Assembly (NCBI GenBank): GCA_947644625.1
Contig: CANRZY010000004.1
Coordinates: 1-48,180, forward strand
Length of the DNA: 48,180 nt
Reading direction: 5' to 3'
Source of the DNA: an uncultured Pseudoflavonifractor sp.
GTDB lineage: Bacteria > Bacillota > Clostridia > Oscillospirales > Oscillospiraceae
Shown here: positions 22,826 to 31,279 of the stretch, piece by piece
How positions within the stretch are numbered: the first letter of the stretch is position 1
Layout: every line of letters starts with the position of its first letter
Notes under the pieces: generated by a model
Seen by the model: only the letters and a program-made list of their open reading frames with translations
What the model was told of the DNA's origin: nothing
Database searches by the model: none
Program-made: the position numbers and the translations under genes

Positions 22826-24141
22826 TAGCCAAAAGGTATTTCCCGAGGGCCAAAAAGCAACCTTCCCAGCAGGATAGCAATGGGATAGAGCAAAAGCCGG
22901 TCATCCGGTTCGGAGGCAACATTACAAAAATATTCCGCAGTGTAGAACGCCCCGCCAAGATACTGGATCAGCAAGCTGCCTCCGGCCATAAGTAGCGCGG
23001 TAACAACGCCGCCAATGACGGCTCCTCTCCGTCCGCCAGCCTTGTTTCCAAAGACCGCCGCGCCGCCGGCGGCCATATAGAAATAGAGCGTGGCCCCCCC
23101 AATAAATCCCCAGCCCAGCTTTGCAAACAGCAGCATCAGGGCAAAAAAGAGTACCGAGCCGGAAACGGCTCCAAACAATACCGCGTTCTGCCCAAAGGGA
23201 AACAGCGTCGGAACATCCATCGCCGCCTTTGCGTTGGGGACCAGCTTTTGGCTAACCGCCCCCAACGCCGGCATCAGCTCGCTGGTGATCATACGCAAGC
23301 CGCTTGTCAGGATAAAATAGCCCGCGGAAAATTGAAGACCCTGGGCTACCGCCCAAACCGGTACCGGAAGCTGCGTGCCGCATACCTCCCTTGCCGCCTC
23401 GGTTCCGCAAGCCGCGCAGAAAGCCAGGATCGCCGCGCTTTGCAGCAAAAACATACATACCCCCATATCACGCAGCACCGCCGCAAGCTTGGGCAGTTTT
23501 ATTTCTTCGGTATCATCGCCATCCCGCCGTTTACGGACCAGCAGCTTTACCGCCAGGGCCGTTATGGCGATAGAGATGGATGTCTGATGTCCGTAAGCCG
23601 CAGCCGAGTCGCCCCGAATGCGTTCTATCTGCTTATCGATATACATTGGCTGGATACAATACCAAAGCCCTGTGATCACCGTACCGAAGGCCACCACATA
23701 CAGCCAATTTGTTTCCTTATACACGGTTACCGCTATGCCGGTCGTTAACAGCGCCAAACGCAGAAGCACGTGACAGCCTCCCATATAGACGATCTTCCGT
23801 CCCTCAGGCACAAGCTTTCGCTCGATCAGCAGATGGAGCAAAAAGCCAAACGCCATGACCGGAACATAGTAGATCCCATTTGACCGAAAAAAAGCGTTGG
23901 TGTTCGCCGGAGCCTCCACCCCAAAGGCGGCTGTCGCCAGAAGGCGAAGTCGGTTTGCCGTATCAAGGAATACAAAGACGCCGGTATTAAAAATGAGAAA
24001 GCCGGTCACGGCCTTGACCGCCGAACAGAATATCTGCCCGGCGCTCTTTCTCATCATCGCCTGGGCGGCCATAACAAGAACGCCAAACATACACGCGGTC
24101 ACGACACAGTCAAGATCTATCCATTCTAAAATAGACTGCAT
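22825..24141 (-). CDS. PTS IIC component (ascorbate/SgaT-UlaA type)
   Basis: A 438-residue multipass permease. The match to SgaT/UlaA is best at AYGHQTSISIAITALAVKLL, TEEIKLPKLAAVLRDMGVCM and KLVPNAKAAMDVPTLFPFGQ. It would carry and phosphorylate a sugar-acid-like or polyol substrate with the IIA and IIB proteins. ATG 24141 has GGAGGAAGGA upstream; the track start at 24180 lies in the regulator gene. The stop codon TAG coincides with the left boundary of the mobile repeat on this strand (TA target plus G), so the last residues may have changed when the repeat arrived. No UlaD/E/F-type catabolic genes are adjacent. Confidence 0.87.
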   Translation of the reverse strand: MQSILEWIDLDCVVTACMFGVLVMAAQAMMRKSAGQIFCSAVKAVTGFLIFNTGVFVFLDTANRLRLLATAAFGVEAPANTNAFFRSNGIYYVPVMAFGFLLHLLIERKLVPEGRKIVYMGGCHVLLRLALLTTGIAVTVYKETNWLYVVAFGTVITGLWYCIQPMYIDKQIERIRGDSAAAYGHQTSISIAITALAVKLLVRKRRDGDDTEEIKLPKLAAVLRDMGVCMFLLQSAAILAFCAACGTEAAREVCGTQLPVPVWAVAQGLQFSAGYFILTSGLRMITSELMPALGAVSQKLVPNAKAAMDVPTLFPFGQNAVLFGAVSGSVLFFALMLLFAKLGWGFIGGATLYFYMAAGGAAVFGNKAGGRRGAVIGGVVTALLMAGGSLLIQYLGGAFYTAEYFCNVASEPDDRLLLYPIAILLGRLLFGPREIPFG

Positions 24142-24157
24142 ATATCCTTCCTCCCTT

Positions 24158-26005
24158 CTATCCGTATAATAATTTGACAATATCCTCTATATGCCGCGCA
24201 TCCAGGATCCCGGCCCTGGCCCTATTGTCGGAAAGGATATTTGCCAGCGCCCCCAAGGCCCGCTGATGAAGCTTGTTATCCAGCGCGGCAATGACGATCA
24301 CAAGCCGGATCGGATGATCCTCCATATCAAGCAAATAGACCGGCTGCTTTAAGCGCAGCAGACTAAAGCCCAACATACGCACCTGTGAGGAGTATGCGTG
24401 AGGAATCAGCGTTTCGGAAAACACCTCGTAATAAGTGCCATGAGTCAGGGTCAATCCGATCATCTCGTCAACATAACCCGGTAAAATGGCCCCCTCCCGC
24501 AAAAGCGGCTCGGCGGCGGTCCTCACCGCCGTTTTCCAATCCCCGCAGGCGTCCATCATTTGAATATACTCCGGCTTCAGTACCTTTTTCAGCTTTGGGG
24601 GCCTTAATACGTCGGCAACCACCCTGCGTTCCGCGGGAGACGCCATTTTCAGCAGATTCCGTAATACGGTCTCGTTCCGAATATCGCAATACTCCTTCAT
24701 CTGCTGGATACATAAATGAACGCTTCCCGACTCCAGATCCAATTCGGTTTGTTGTATCCGCTCCGCCTCCCATTCCCCCTGCTCCTCCGGCCCTGGGGCC
24801 GCCCTGTCGGACTCCAAGATCTTCAGCAGGTAGGATACGATAAACGCCGTTTCATCCTCACACACATACAGCAAGGAATCCATCCGAAGCCCGCGCAAAA
24901 GCATGTTTACAATACAAAACACATCGTTGTGCTTCCGCTTCATGGACAGCAGCTTTGGATAAACGATGGGAAAATCATATTTGGCGCAGAAGGAGGCAAA
25001 CAGCAAATGCCGGGACAATTCCTGGATCAACGCCTGGTCCTCTACCGGCTGGACATTCACGATCAGGGAAAACCGATAGATCAGTTCGGCGGCGATCCAC
25101 TCAAAATGGCACATCTGCTTGGGCAGCAGCTCCTGCCGTAGGTCTGCGTTATCTCCCGCATATCCCAAAAGAAGGGCGATATAGGGAAGCTCGTTCCCAT
25201 CTACCGCGCACCCAGGCTCCTCCGCCAGCTCGCCAGCCAGCTTCCGCGCCAAACTCCACGCCCGGGAGGAGCGGGGCACATCGCACATTTGGCCGTGGTA
25301 GACCGTATCCCTTCCCCCACGCAGGAAAAGCAGAGAGAGCAAGCAGGCCGCCCGGTTGAGGTATTCTATGGTACAGGGTATCTGCTCCTCCCGAAACAGC
25401 TCCCACAGCCGCTGCGCAATTTTGTGCGGGGATACCAGGCTTGTCCTGTGCAATACCGTGCGTACCACACTGGAGAAAAGCTCGATGCTGCCCAGCCTGT
25501 CAATATGCATCAGCACAAAATTCCGAACGCTCTCCTGCCTGCCTCCCAAAAAATACCCTTGCTGCCGGCTGAAGCGAAGGGAGATCGAATGCTCAGCCGC
25601 AGCCGCCCTGATCTGCTTCAGATCCCGGATCACCGTATTCTTGCTGATTTTAAAGGCAGACTGGAAATGGAATACGGAAAGCTCCTCATCGGCGCAAAAA
25701 ATATATATGATCTCCGCCGATTGCCGGATCTGGGGATCCTGGTCGTCCAGAATCAGCTTGCAGCCATCCGTATCCGCCAGTCTTGCGAAAAATTCGGACC
25801 AGGAAAATGTGACCAGCACGGAATCATTTGTAACAACAAGCTCCGGCAGTCGGTATCCGGCAAGATACTCATTGATCCAATGCAGCCGATACCTTAACTG
25901 AGAACGGCTGAGGTTATATCCCTGCTCAAGGGTCTCCAGCGGAACGCTGCCCGCCTTAACGATATCCTGAAGGATCCGAAAGCCGCTCTTCCTATAGTCA
26001 TCCAT
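24158..26005 (-). CDS. PRD-containing BglG/MtlR-type regulator with C-terminal IIA domain
   Basis: A 615-residue PTS-controlled activator. Two N-terminal helix-turn-helix parts (LETLEQGYNLSRSQLRYRL; FQSAFKISKNTVIRDLKQIR) are followed by PRD modules, the second with ELSRHLLFASFCAKYDFP, then a C-terminal IIA-like domain with SETLIPHAYSSQ, whose His can be phosphorylated. It would turn the operon on or off according to the phosphorylation state of HPr and IIA. It is the first gene of the leftward operon, 16 bp before IIC. AAGGAGACG precedes the ATG. Confidence 0.88.
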   Translation of the reverse strand: MDDYRKSGFRILQDIVKAGSVPLETLEQGYNLSRSQLRYRLHWINEYLAGYRLPELVVTNDSVLVTFSWSEFFARLADTDGCKLILDDQDPQIRQSAEIIYIFCADEELSVFHFQSAFKISKNTVIRDLKQIRAAAAEHSISLRFSRQQGYFLGGRQESVRNFVLMHIDRLGSIELFSSVVRTVLHRTSLVSPHKIAQRLWELFREEQIPCTIEYLNRAACLLSLLFLRGGRDTVYHGQMCDVPRSSRAWSLARKLAGELAEEPGCAVDGNELPYIALLLGYAGDNADLRQELLPKQMCHFEWIAAELIYRFSLIVNVQPVEDQALIQELSRHLLFASFCAKYDFPIVYPKLLSMKRKHNDVFCIVNMLLRGLRMDSLLYVCEDETAFIVSYLLKILESDRAAPGPEEQGEWEAERIQQTELDLESGSVHLCIQQMKEYCDIRNETVLRNLLKMASPAERRVVADVLRPPKLKKVLKPEYIQMMDACGDWKTAVRTAAEPLLREGAILPGYVDEMIGLTLTHGTYYEVFSETLIPHAYSSQVRMLGFSLLRLKQPVYLLDMEDHPIRLVIVIAALDNKLHQRALGALANILSDNRARAGILDARHIEDIVKLLYG

Positions 26006-26299
26006 TTCTCGTCTCCTTGCCGTGACCGCGCAGCCGCCCTATCCAAAGGACCGGGCCTGCGTATTTCCTGTTTTTAAAGTAACATCCAGCATTTTAAAAG
26101 GCAACCAATATTGAGGCCAACTTTTTAGCAGGTTGGGATAATTCCGCCAAAAAGGTGGGTATTGTGTACAAAATAGACAGCGTTTTCTATGCCGTTTTGT
26201 CTATTTCGCCAGCCCCTTCCCACATTCAGGCCACTATATACACTCTAGTATTCTGTCCCACCAGCCCCGGTATACCCGTTTGCAGCTTCCCGTGGGCAC
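26006..26299 (-). promoter_or_regulatory. Upstream region of the PTS-ABC operon
   Basis: No gene is seen between the regulator start and the terminator at 26300. A possible promoter is TTGGCC-18-TAAAAT on the minus strand near 26126-26095, weak at -35. A 9-bp inverted repeat, AAATAGACA (26171-26179) and TGTCTATTT (26198-26206), lies about 50 bp upstream of it and is a candidate activator site for the PRD regulator. Confidence 0.4.
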
Positions 26300-26331
26300 A
26301 AAAAAGCGCGGCCGTTAAGCCGCGCTTTTCC
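26300..26331 (-). terminator. Terminator of the BIG2 protein gene
   Basis: Stem AAAAGCGCGGC/GCCGCGCTTTT; minus strand continues TTTTTTG. Confidence 0.85.
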
Positions 26332-26391
26332 GTTTGTTCCCTTGTAATGAAAATCCTCTGCCTAACTGAAAAACGATTGCTTTTCCATTCC

Positions 26392-27432
26392 TCAGAAGCT
26401 ACAGCGGACGACACATTTCAGCGTCACACCGTCCACTGTGGCCGTTACACGGCAGGTCCCCTTGCCCACGGCGGTGACGGTGCCGTCAGCCCCTACGGTG
26501 GCTACGGCGGGATCGCTGGAGGTCCAGGTCACTGCGGAGCTGGTGCCTGAGACAATGAGCCGCCAGGTCTCCCCTTCCTTGCCCAGGGTAAAATCCTCCC
26601 GGTTCAGGGAAAGGTTGGCGCCGGAGGAGCTTGGCGGCGTTGATGTAGTCGTGGTGGGGGGCGTGGTCGCGGACGACGAAGCGCCGCCGGAAAGCTGACA
26701 GCGGACAACGCAGCTTCTCTCCCCCACTCCCTCAATGGAGGCGGTCACCGTTACCGTTCCCTTGGATACCGCCGTCACAAGTCCATTCCAGGACACCGAC
26801 GCCACGTTGGGATCGCTGGACTTCCAGACGATATCTCCATGGGCGTCCGCCGGGGTCAGGGTCACCTTGAACTGATAGGTCTCTCCCACCGCGAAGAAGG
26901 AGATATCCTCCCGGCTGAGTTTGAAATCGGTGGGAGTCACCAAGGGCACCGAGGGCGTCTGTATCCCCGGCGCGGTGGGCTGAGGTTCCGGGGTCACAAC
27001 AGGCTCCCCGGAAGGCTGGACCGGCTGGGTCGGCTGAATCGGCTCCATGGAGGGCTCCGTACTCACCTCCACAGGGGGAACGCTGGGACTGGGTTTGGGG
27101 TCCTTGCCCTTCCCCAAAAGCGGCTTTATCAGTGAAATGACGATCCCCGCCGCCGCAATGATAAGGGCCAGGGACAGCACCCAACTGATGATCCGCCCCA
27201 CCGAGGGCCCATTCCCTCCGGTACCGCCGGAGCGGGAGTGGCGGACCAACCGCCGTCCTCCGTGGACAGGCAGGTCGTCATCATAGTAATCATCATCGGC
27301 GGCGTCCGGGTCGTCCCAACGGCCTGTCCCATCCTCGTTGCAAAAGGGACAATGCTTATAGCTGGCGGCGTACATTTCGCCGCAGTACTCACATTTGATC
27401 AGCTCTTCCTTGGTCCCGCTTCTTCGTCCCAT
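26392..27432 (-). CDS. Zinc-ribbon membrane protein with two BIG2 (Ig-like) domains
   Basis: A 346-residue protein. N-terminal zinc ribbon with Cys14-x2-Cys17 and Cys28-x2-Cys31, an acidic stretch (DDDYYDDD), one membrane segment at about 81-103, a Pro/Thr/Ser-rich linker, then two BIG2 domains (about 172-250 and 277-346) with the repeated pattern WKSSDPNVASVSWNGLVTAV and WTSSDPAVATVGADGTVTAV. The ribbon faces the cytoplasm and the Ig-like domains are outside. Function unknown; this class is common in gut clostridia. ATG 27432 has GGAGGG six bases upstream. Confidence 0.82.
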   Translation of the reverse strand: MGRRSGTKEELIKCEYCGEMYAASYKHCPFCNEDGTGRWDDPDAADDDYYDDDLPVHGGRRLVRHSRSGGTGGNGPSVGRIISWVLSLALIIAAAGIVISLIKPLLGKGKDPKPSPSVPPVEVSTEPSMEPIQPTQPVQPSGEPVVTPEPQPTAPGIQTPSVPLVTPTDFKLSREDISFFAVGETYQFKVTLTPADAHGDIVWKSSDPNVASVSWNGLVTAVSKGTVTVTASIEGVGERSCVVRCQLSGGASSSATTPPTTTTSTPPSSSGANLSLNREDFTLGKEGETWRLIVSGTSSAVTWTSSDPAVATVGADGTVTAVGKGTCRVTATVDGVTLKCVVRCSF

Positions 27433-27465
27433 GGCAGTCCCTCCGTTTCCCATTTTCTATTCTAT

Positions 27466-27494
27466 ATTTTACACGGTTCCCCCATTATCGTCAA
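27466..27494 (-). promoter_or_regulatory. Promoter of the BIG2 protein gene
   Basis: TTGACG (27494-27489), 17-nt spacer, TAAAAT (27471-27466) on the minus strand. Confidence 0.7.
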
Positions 27495-27529
27495 CTTGAT
27501 TTGAAGAAGTTTCATCAATTTGTAATGAT

Positions 27530-28249
27530 TCATGGATAGAAGCTGCGGTAGGTCTGCCCCGGCGTCAGCTCCACATGACGCTGACAGGCCAGCTCCTCCA
27601 CCGTCACAAAAAGGAACCCCTTCTGATGAAGGGCGTCCACTACCCGAAGGGCCGCCTCCACTGAGGTGGGATAGATATCGTGGAGCAGGATCACATCCCC
27701 ATCCCCGGCGTTGGCGGTAATGTGTTCCACGATCCGGTCCGTATTTTTGTCGTCCCAGTCCTCCGGATCGATGGACCAGAGGATCAAGGGACTGTCCGAA
27801 CGTTTTTCCACCGCGGCGTCGATCTTGCCGTAGGGCGGGCGAAGAAAAAAGCCTGTGCGTCCCAATATCCCTGTTAAAAGGCTTTCCGTCCGGTCCACCT
27901 GCCGTGAAAAATCTCTGGCGTTCAATCCCGTAAGGTAAACATGGTCATAAGAGTGGGTACCGATCTGGTGTCCCTCCTGTTCCATGCGCTCCACCAGGTC
28001 CTCATTGCCTGGGATCATTTCCCCCACCAGAAAAAAGGTGGCGTGAGCCCCCCGCTGGGCCAGACCGTCCAGCAGCGCCTCCGTAGTGGAACGGCGGGGT
28101 CCATCGTCAAAGGTGAGCGCCACAAGGGGCCGGTCCACCTCCACCTGTGCCAGAGCCTCCGCCGTTACCGTTTTTGGGTCTCCCGGTCCCAAGGTCAAAA
28201 ACAACGCCAGGGCCAAGATCAAAAGAGCCGCCTTCCGTTTTCTTTTCAC
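27530..28249 (-). CDS. Polysaccharide deacetylase (PdaA/NodB family)
   Basis: A 239-residue exported enzyme. After a signal peptide of about 30 residues come all the family motifs: LTFDDGP, GTHSYDH (metal His pair), RPPYGK, WSIDPEDWDD and ILLHDIYP. It should remove N-acetyl groups from peptidoglycan or a related glycan outside the membrane by a zinc-dependent mechanism. Length and motif spacing are typical. It is a single gene, next to the DUF2461 gene on the same strand. Confidence 0.93.
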   Translation of the reverse strand: MKRKRKAALLILALALFLTLGPGDPKTVTAEALAQVEVDRPLVALTFDDGPRRSTTEALLDGLAQRGAHATFFLVGEMIPGNEDLVERMEQEGHQIGTHSYDHVYLTGLNARDFSRQVDRTESLLTGILGRTGFFLRPPYGKIDAAVEKRSDSPLILWSIDPEDWDDKNTDRIVEHITANAGDGDVILLHDIYPTSVEAALRVVDALHQKGFLFVTVEELACQRHVELTPGQTYRSFYP

Positions 28250-28326
28250 TCCCCCGCCGCCTTTCCTTCATTCTTACGGTCAGTATGTCCGGCAGGGAGA
28301 TTTTTTAATTGAAAATTTATACCATG

Positions 28327-28357
28327 CAAAGAGCCCCGCGCCGATGGTGCGGGGCTC
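28327..28357 (-). terminator. Terminator of the DUF2461 gene
   Basis: Stem GAGCCCCGC/GCGGGGCTC with a closing CC/GG and GAT loop, followed on the minus strand by TTTGC; the U-run is short. Confidence 0.6.
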
Positions 28358-28365
28358 AGGCTGTT

Positions 28366-29049
28366 CTATTGTTCCCTGGGATCGGGATCCCCATCCAGGG
28401 TGGACAGATACCGGAACATGGGCGCCAGCTTTTCCCACTCGTTCAGGATATAGCCCGCCAGCTCCGGGGACCACAGAAGCTCGTCATGCTCCCGCTCGCA
28501 ACTGAGGGAAAAGCCTCCCTTTTTGTTATACCATGGCTCCAGACATTTGCTGGGAGCGGGGCGAAGCTTTTTGAACTCCTCCCCCTCCAGATGAAAGGTA
28601 TCCTGCCTCTCCAGCTGCCGGACCAGCTTCTCCATGGTTTTTGGATCCCGGTCCATCCGGGCCCGAAGCTTTGCCATGGTGAGAGCCTGGGCCATCCAAT
28701 ATCCCAGTCCAAAGCTGTATCCCTCTGGAGAAAGCTCAAACCAAAAGACAGGCTGGCAGGACCACCGCTCGGCGGGCTCGGAAACGGTAAGCCACAGATG
28801 GTCCTTGTAGGGTCCTCTTCCGAACAGCCGCCGGGCGTCCCGGTAAATACGGCTCACCCGGCTCACCAGTCCCAGATCGGAATGCTTATCCGAAAATCCG
28901 TCATACAGCTCCCGGCACAGTTCCTTCATAGGTGTTTCAAATATTTCCTTGTACTCCACCTTCCGCGGTTCAAACCATTCCCGGTTGTTGTTCAAACGGA
29001 TCCCCCACATAAAATCCACCACTGCGGGGTCAAAGCCTTGAAAACTCAT
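28366..29049 (-). CDS. DUF2461 family protein
   Basis: A 227-residue cytosolic protein. DUF2461 features are clear: start FQGFDPAVVDFMWGIRLNNN, the motif NREWFEPRK, RIYRDARRLFGRGPYKDHLW and FELSPEGYSFGLGYWM. No biochemical role is established for the family. The mobile repeat copy 2 lies 24 bp upstream of the start codon, so its leader has been partly replaced by the element. Confidence 0.88.
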   Translation of the reverse strand: MSFQGFDPAVVDFMWGIRLNNNREWFEPRKVEYKEIFETPMKELCRELYDGFSDKHSDLGLVSRVSRIYRDARRLFGRGPYKDHLWLTVSEPAERWSCQPVFWFELSPEGYSFGLGYWMAQALTMAKLRARMDRDPKTMEKLVRQLERQDTFHLEGEEFKKLRPAPSKCLEPWYNKKGGFSLSCEREHDELLWSPELAGYILNEWEKLAPMFRYLSTLDGDPDPREQ

Positions 29050-29073
29050 GGAGTATCCTATTCTCCTTCCTTA

Positions 29074-29191
29074 GCTTCGATTAACATGGGCAGATACGGT
29101 TTTGCGGAGCCCAAGCCGCCTCGGAGGGCGAGAACGCCGCCAGTGCGCCTTTTGGGGCCTCTGGGGCGTGTTTGCCCTTGTGAATAGAAGC
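29074..29191 (-). mobile_element. TA-flanked palindromic-end repeat, copy 2 (118 bp, internally deleted)
   Basis: Lies between the VanW and DUF2461 genes, reversed relative to copies 1 and 3. Flanked by TA. Ends pair imperfectly (GCTTCGATTAACATGGG with CCCTTGTGAATAGAAGC). It keeps the outer part with CACGCCCCAGAGGCCCC and the other outer part ending CCGCAAAACCG, joined directly; the middle 155 bp present in copies 1 and 3 are missing. The VanW gene stops on TAG made of TA plus the first base of the element. Confidence 0.75.
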
Positions 29192-31077
29192 TACTGCCCC
29201 AGCACAATGGTCCCCGGAGGGAGGATCATGGGCAGAATGGGCTCCTCGCTCTCTGCCGCAGGAGGCTGCGCCCCCTGTCCCGGAGGAAGAATGGGCTCGT
29301 CCCCCGTCTCAGCAGGCGGAACTGACGGCGTTTGAGAGGGCTCCGGCCCACCGCTCTGCGCGGGGGAAGCGCTCTCCTGAGGCAGAGCGCTCTCCGCTGG
29401 GGCCACGGGAGTGGACGTGGGCTCGGTACGGATCCCGGTAAAGGGATCGATCCCCCACAGCTCCAGGTCGGCGGGATTGAAAAGAATGACCTCATTCCGG
29501 TAGTGATACTTGGTCTTGTAGAGGAGCGTTTCCGACAGCACCTTGCCCTCGGCGTCCACCAGCTTTTGATAGGTCTCAATGGTAACGCCGTTATAGCCGG
29601 TACGCTCCGGATCCTTCTGAGTAGTGCCCTGGGGAACGGAGGCGTCCGCCTGGTAAATGGTCTCGTAAGGCTGGGTCACCACCCGGTTGGTGGAATAGGG
29701 CTGCCCGTGGATCCCGGTAACGTCGGTCCCCAGGATGGTCACATGGATATAATTCTTGCTGTCTACCGAAGCCTCGATCTTGATGGGGTGGTCCGTATCG
29801 TTCTTAAAGCGGAAATCCAGACTTCCTTCATCGCCGTAATCCCCATAGACCGTGGCGTCCAAGCCGCCCTTCACATAACTGGGCTCATAACGGTGGGCAT
29901 ACCGCTCCAGGGTCTCCAGATTAGCCATCAGGGCTGCCCAGTAAAGGGTGGAAGAAGCCTGGCAGATCCCTCCCGCCACCGTATCCTTCGACAGTCCGTT
30001 TACATAGGCAGTAGCCTTTCCGTAACCGTTGGCCTCAGTATAGGGACTGCACTTCTGGTTAAAGGAAAACTCATCCCCCGGAAAGAGGATGGAGCCATTG
30101 ACAAACTCCGCCGCCACCTTCACGTTCACCTTTCGGTCGGCAGTGCCGGTGACCCGGGTGGTGGCCTCTCCCAGCACGTCCCGGAACAGGCTTTCGGTAA
30201 GCTGCTCAGTGGAGGTATCAGGCTCGGTAAGCAGAAGGTCTACCCGGAAGACGGTCCCCTCCCTGGCTGCGGCCAGCGCCTCCCTGGCTCCCTCCACATC
30301 CAGATCCTTTCCTGTGACGGAGGGAACGATCTCCAGAGATTCCCGGTCCAGATAGGCGTCAGCCACCTTGGCGTAGACCTCCTGCCGGATAGATTCAAAA
30401 TCAGGCTCGGCAGGGGGGGCAACGGCAATGACCGCCTCCACCGGGGCATAGCCCGCAGGCTCGTCATTGTTCAAAAGATGGCCTGCCCGCTCGGTGAGGG
30501 CGGGCAGCAAACCGGCCACATCCACCGTCCGGCCTGTGCGGCCCTTGGTAAATACCACCGCCGTATCCCGGATCTCCCAGGTGGTCTGGGCGTCGGCATC
30601 CCCCTGCTCCCGGGCCGCCCGCTCCACTTCACCGGGTACATGGTCCAGGGTAAGGACCACAGGAGCTCCGCTCCTGTCCAGCATTCCGGCCAGGAACCGA
30701 AACCCCCGGAGGGGTATGGGCGCGGCGGCGGGGGACACGCTTTTCACCGCCCCCTCCGCGTCATAGGAAAACTCCGTACCGGAAAGCTGATAAAGCGTCC
30801 CCTGACAGGAAAAGGGCACCTCCAACGCGGAAAGCCGCTGCTGAAGGGCAACGTCCAGGGCAGCAGAGGCCTCCCCGGCGGACATACCCCCCACCTCTAC
30901 CCCGCCGATGCGGGTATGGGGCGCCATACGTCCCCCGCCCCCTCCGGCGTAAGCGCATAAGGCCGTATAGCCCCCTATGAGCAAAACAAGCGCCGCCCCT
31001 AAAATGATAAGGGCGGTCCTGGGTCTTCCTTTATTGGGCTCCGCCACAAGGCGTTTGCCCCCTGTCTTCTCTTCCAT
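29191..31077 (-). CDS. VanW family protein with peptidoglycan-binding domains
   Basis: A 628-residue membrane-anchored surface protein. One N-terminal membrane segment (about 22-45), Gly-rich spacer, two repeats of a YoaR-like (PG_binding_4) type domain, then the VanW domain (about 325-470) with FVNGSILFPGDEFSFNQKCS and GGICQASSTLYWAALMANLE. The C-terminus is a Pro/Ser/Glu-rich tail with repeated EEPILPPG-like units. VanW proteins occur near vancomycin genes and widely elsewhere; function is not established. The stop TAG coincides with the boundary of the mobile repeat. It has its own promoter and is divergent from the XpaC gene. Confidence 0.88.
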   Translation of the reverse strand: MEEKTGGKRLVAEPNKGRPRTALIILGAALVLLIGGYTALCAYAGGGGGRMAPHTRIGGVEVGGMSAGEASAALDVALQQRLSALEVPFSCQGTLYQLSGTEFSYDAEGAVKSVSPAAAPIPLRGFRFLAGMLDRSGAPVVLTLDHVPGEVERAAREQGDADAQTTWEIRDTAVVFTKGRTGRTVDVAGLLPALTERAGHLLNNDEPAGYAPVEAVIAVAPPAEPDFESIRQEVYAKVADAYLDRESLEIVPSVTGKDLDVEGAREALAAAREGTVFRVDLLLTEPDTSTEQLTESLFRDVLGEATTRVTGTADRKVNVKVAAEFVNGSILFPGDEFSFNQKCSPYTEANGYGKATAYVNGLSKDTVAGGICQASSTLYWAALMANLETLERYAHRYEPSYVKGGLDATVYGDYGDEGSLDFRFKNDTDHPIKIEASVDSKNYIHVTILGTDVTGIHGQPYSTNRVVTQPYETIYQADASVPQGTTQKDPERTGYNGVTIETYQKLVDAEGKVLSETLLYKTKYHYRNEVILFNPADLELWGIDPFTGIRTEPTSTPVAPAESALPQESASPAQSGGPEPSQTPSVPPAETGDEPILPPGQGAQPPAAESEEPILPMILPPGTIVLGQ

Positions 31078-31128
31078 ATACGATCACCCCAAAAGTCCAT
31101 ACGGGCAGACAACACAAGATATAGTGTT

Positions 31129-31157
31129 ATTATACGGGTTCTGAAACAAAATTGCAA
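31129..31157 (-). promoter_or_regulatory. Promoter of the VanW gene
   Basis: TTGCAA (31157-31152), 17-nt spacer, TATAAT (31134-31129) on the minus strand. Confidence 0.7.
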
Positions 31158-31200
31158 GAACAGAAAGGTTACATCCAAGGATTTTCCCCGGTGATTTTTC

Positions 31201-31229
31201 TTTACAAGCAACGAAAATCGTTGTATGAT
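31201..31229 (+). promoter_or_regulatory. Promoter of the XpaC-like gene
   Basis: TTTACA (31201-31206), 17-nt spacer, TATGAT (31224-31229). The spacer holds the inverted repeat CAACGAAAATCGTTG. Confidence 0.65.
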
Positions 31230-31279
31230 AGCCTATGAGTTAATTAAAATTTCATTCATCCATGACCGGGAGGCGCCCT

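Noticed and set aside
22551-22958. Minus ORF through mobile repeat copy 1, with a similar one through copy 3
   Set aside because: The two translations share phrases only because the repeat DNA is alike; frames are not kept at the ends and there is no start signal.
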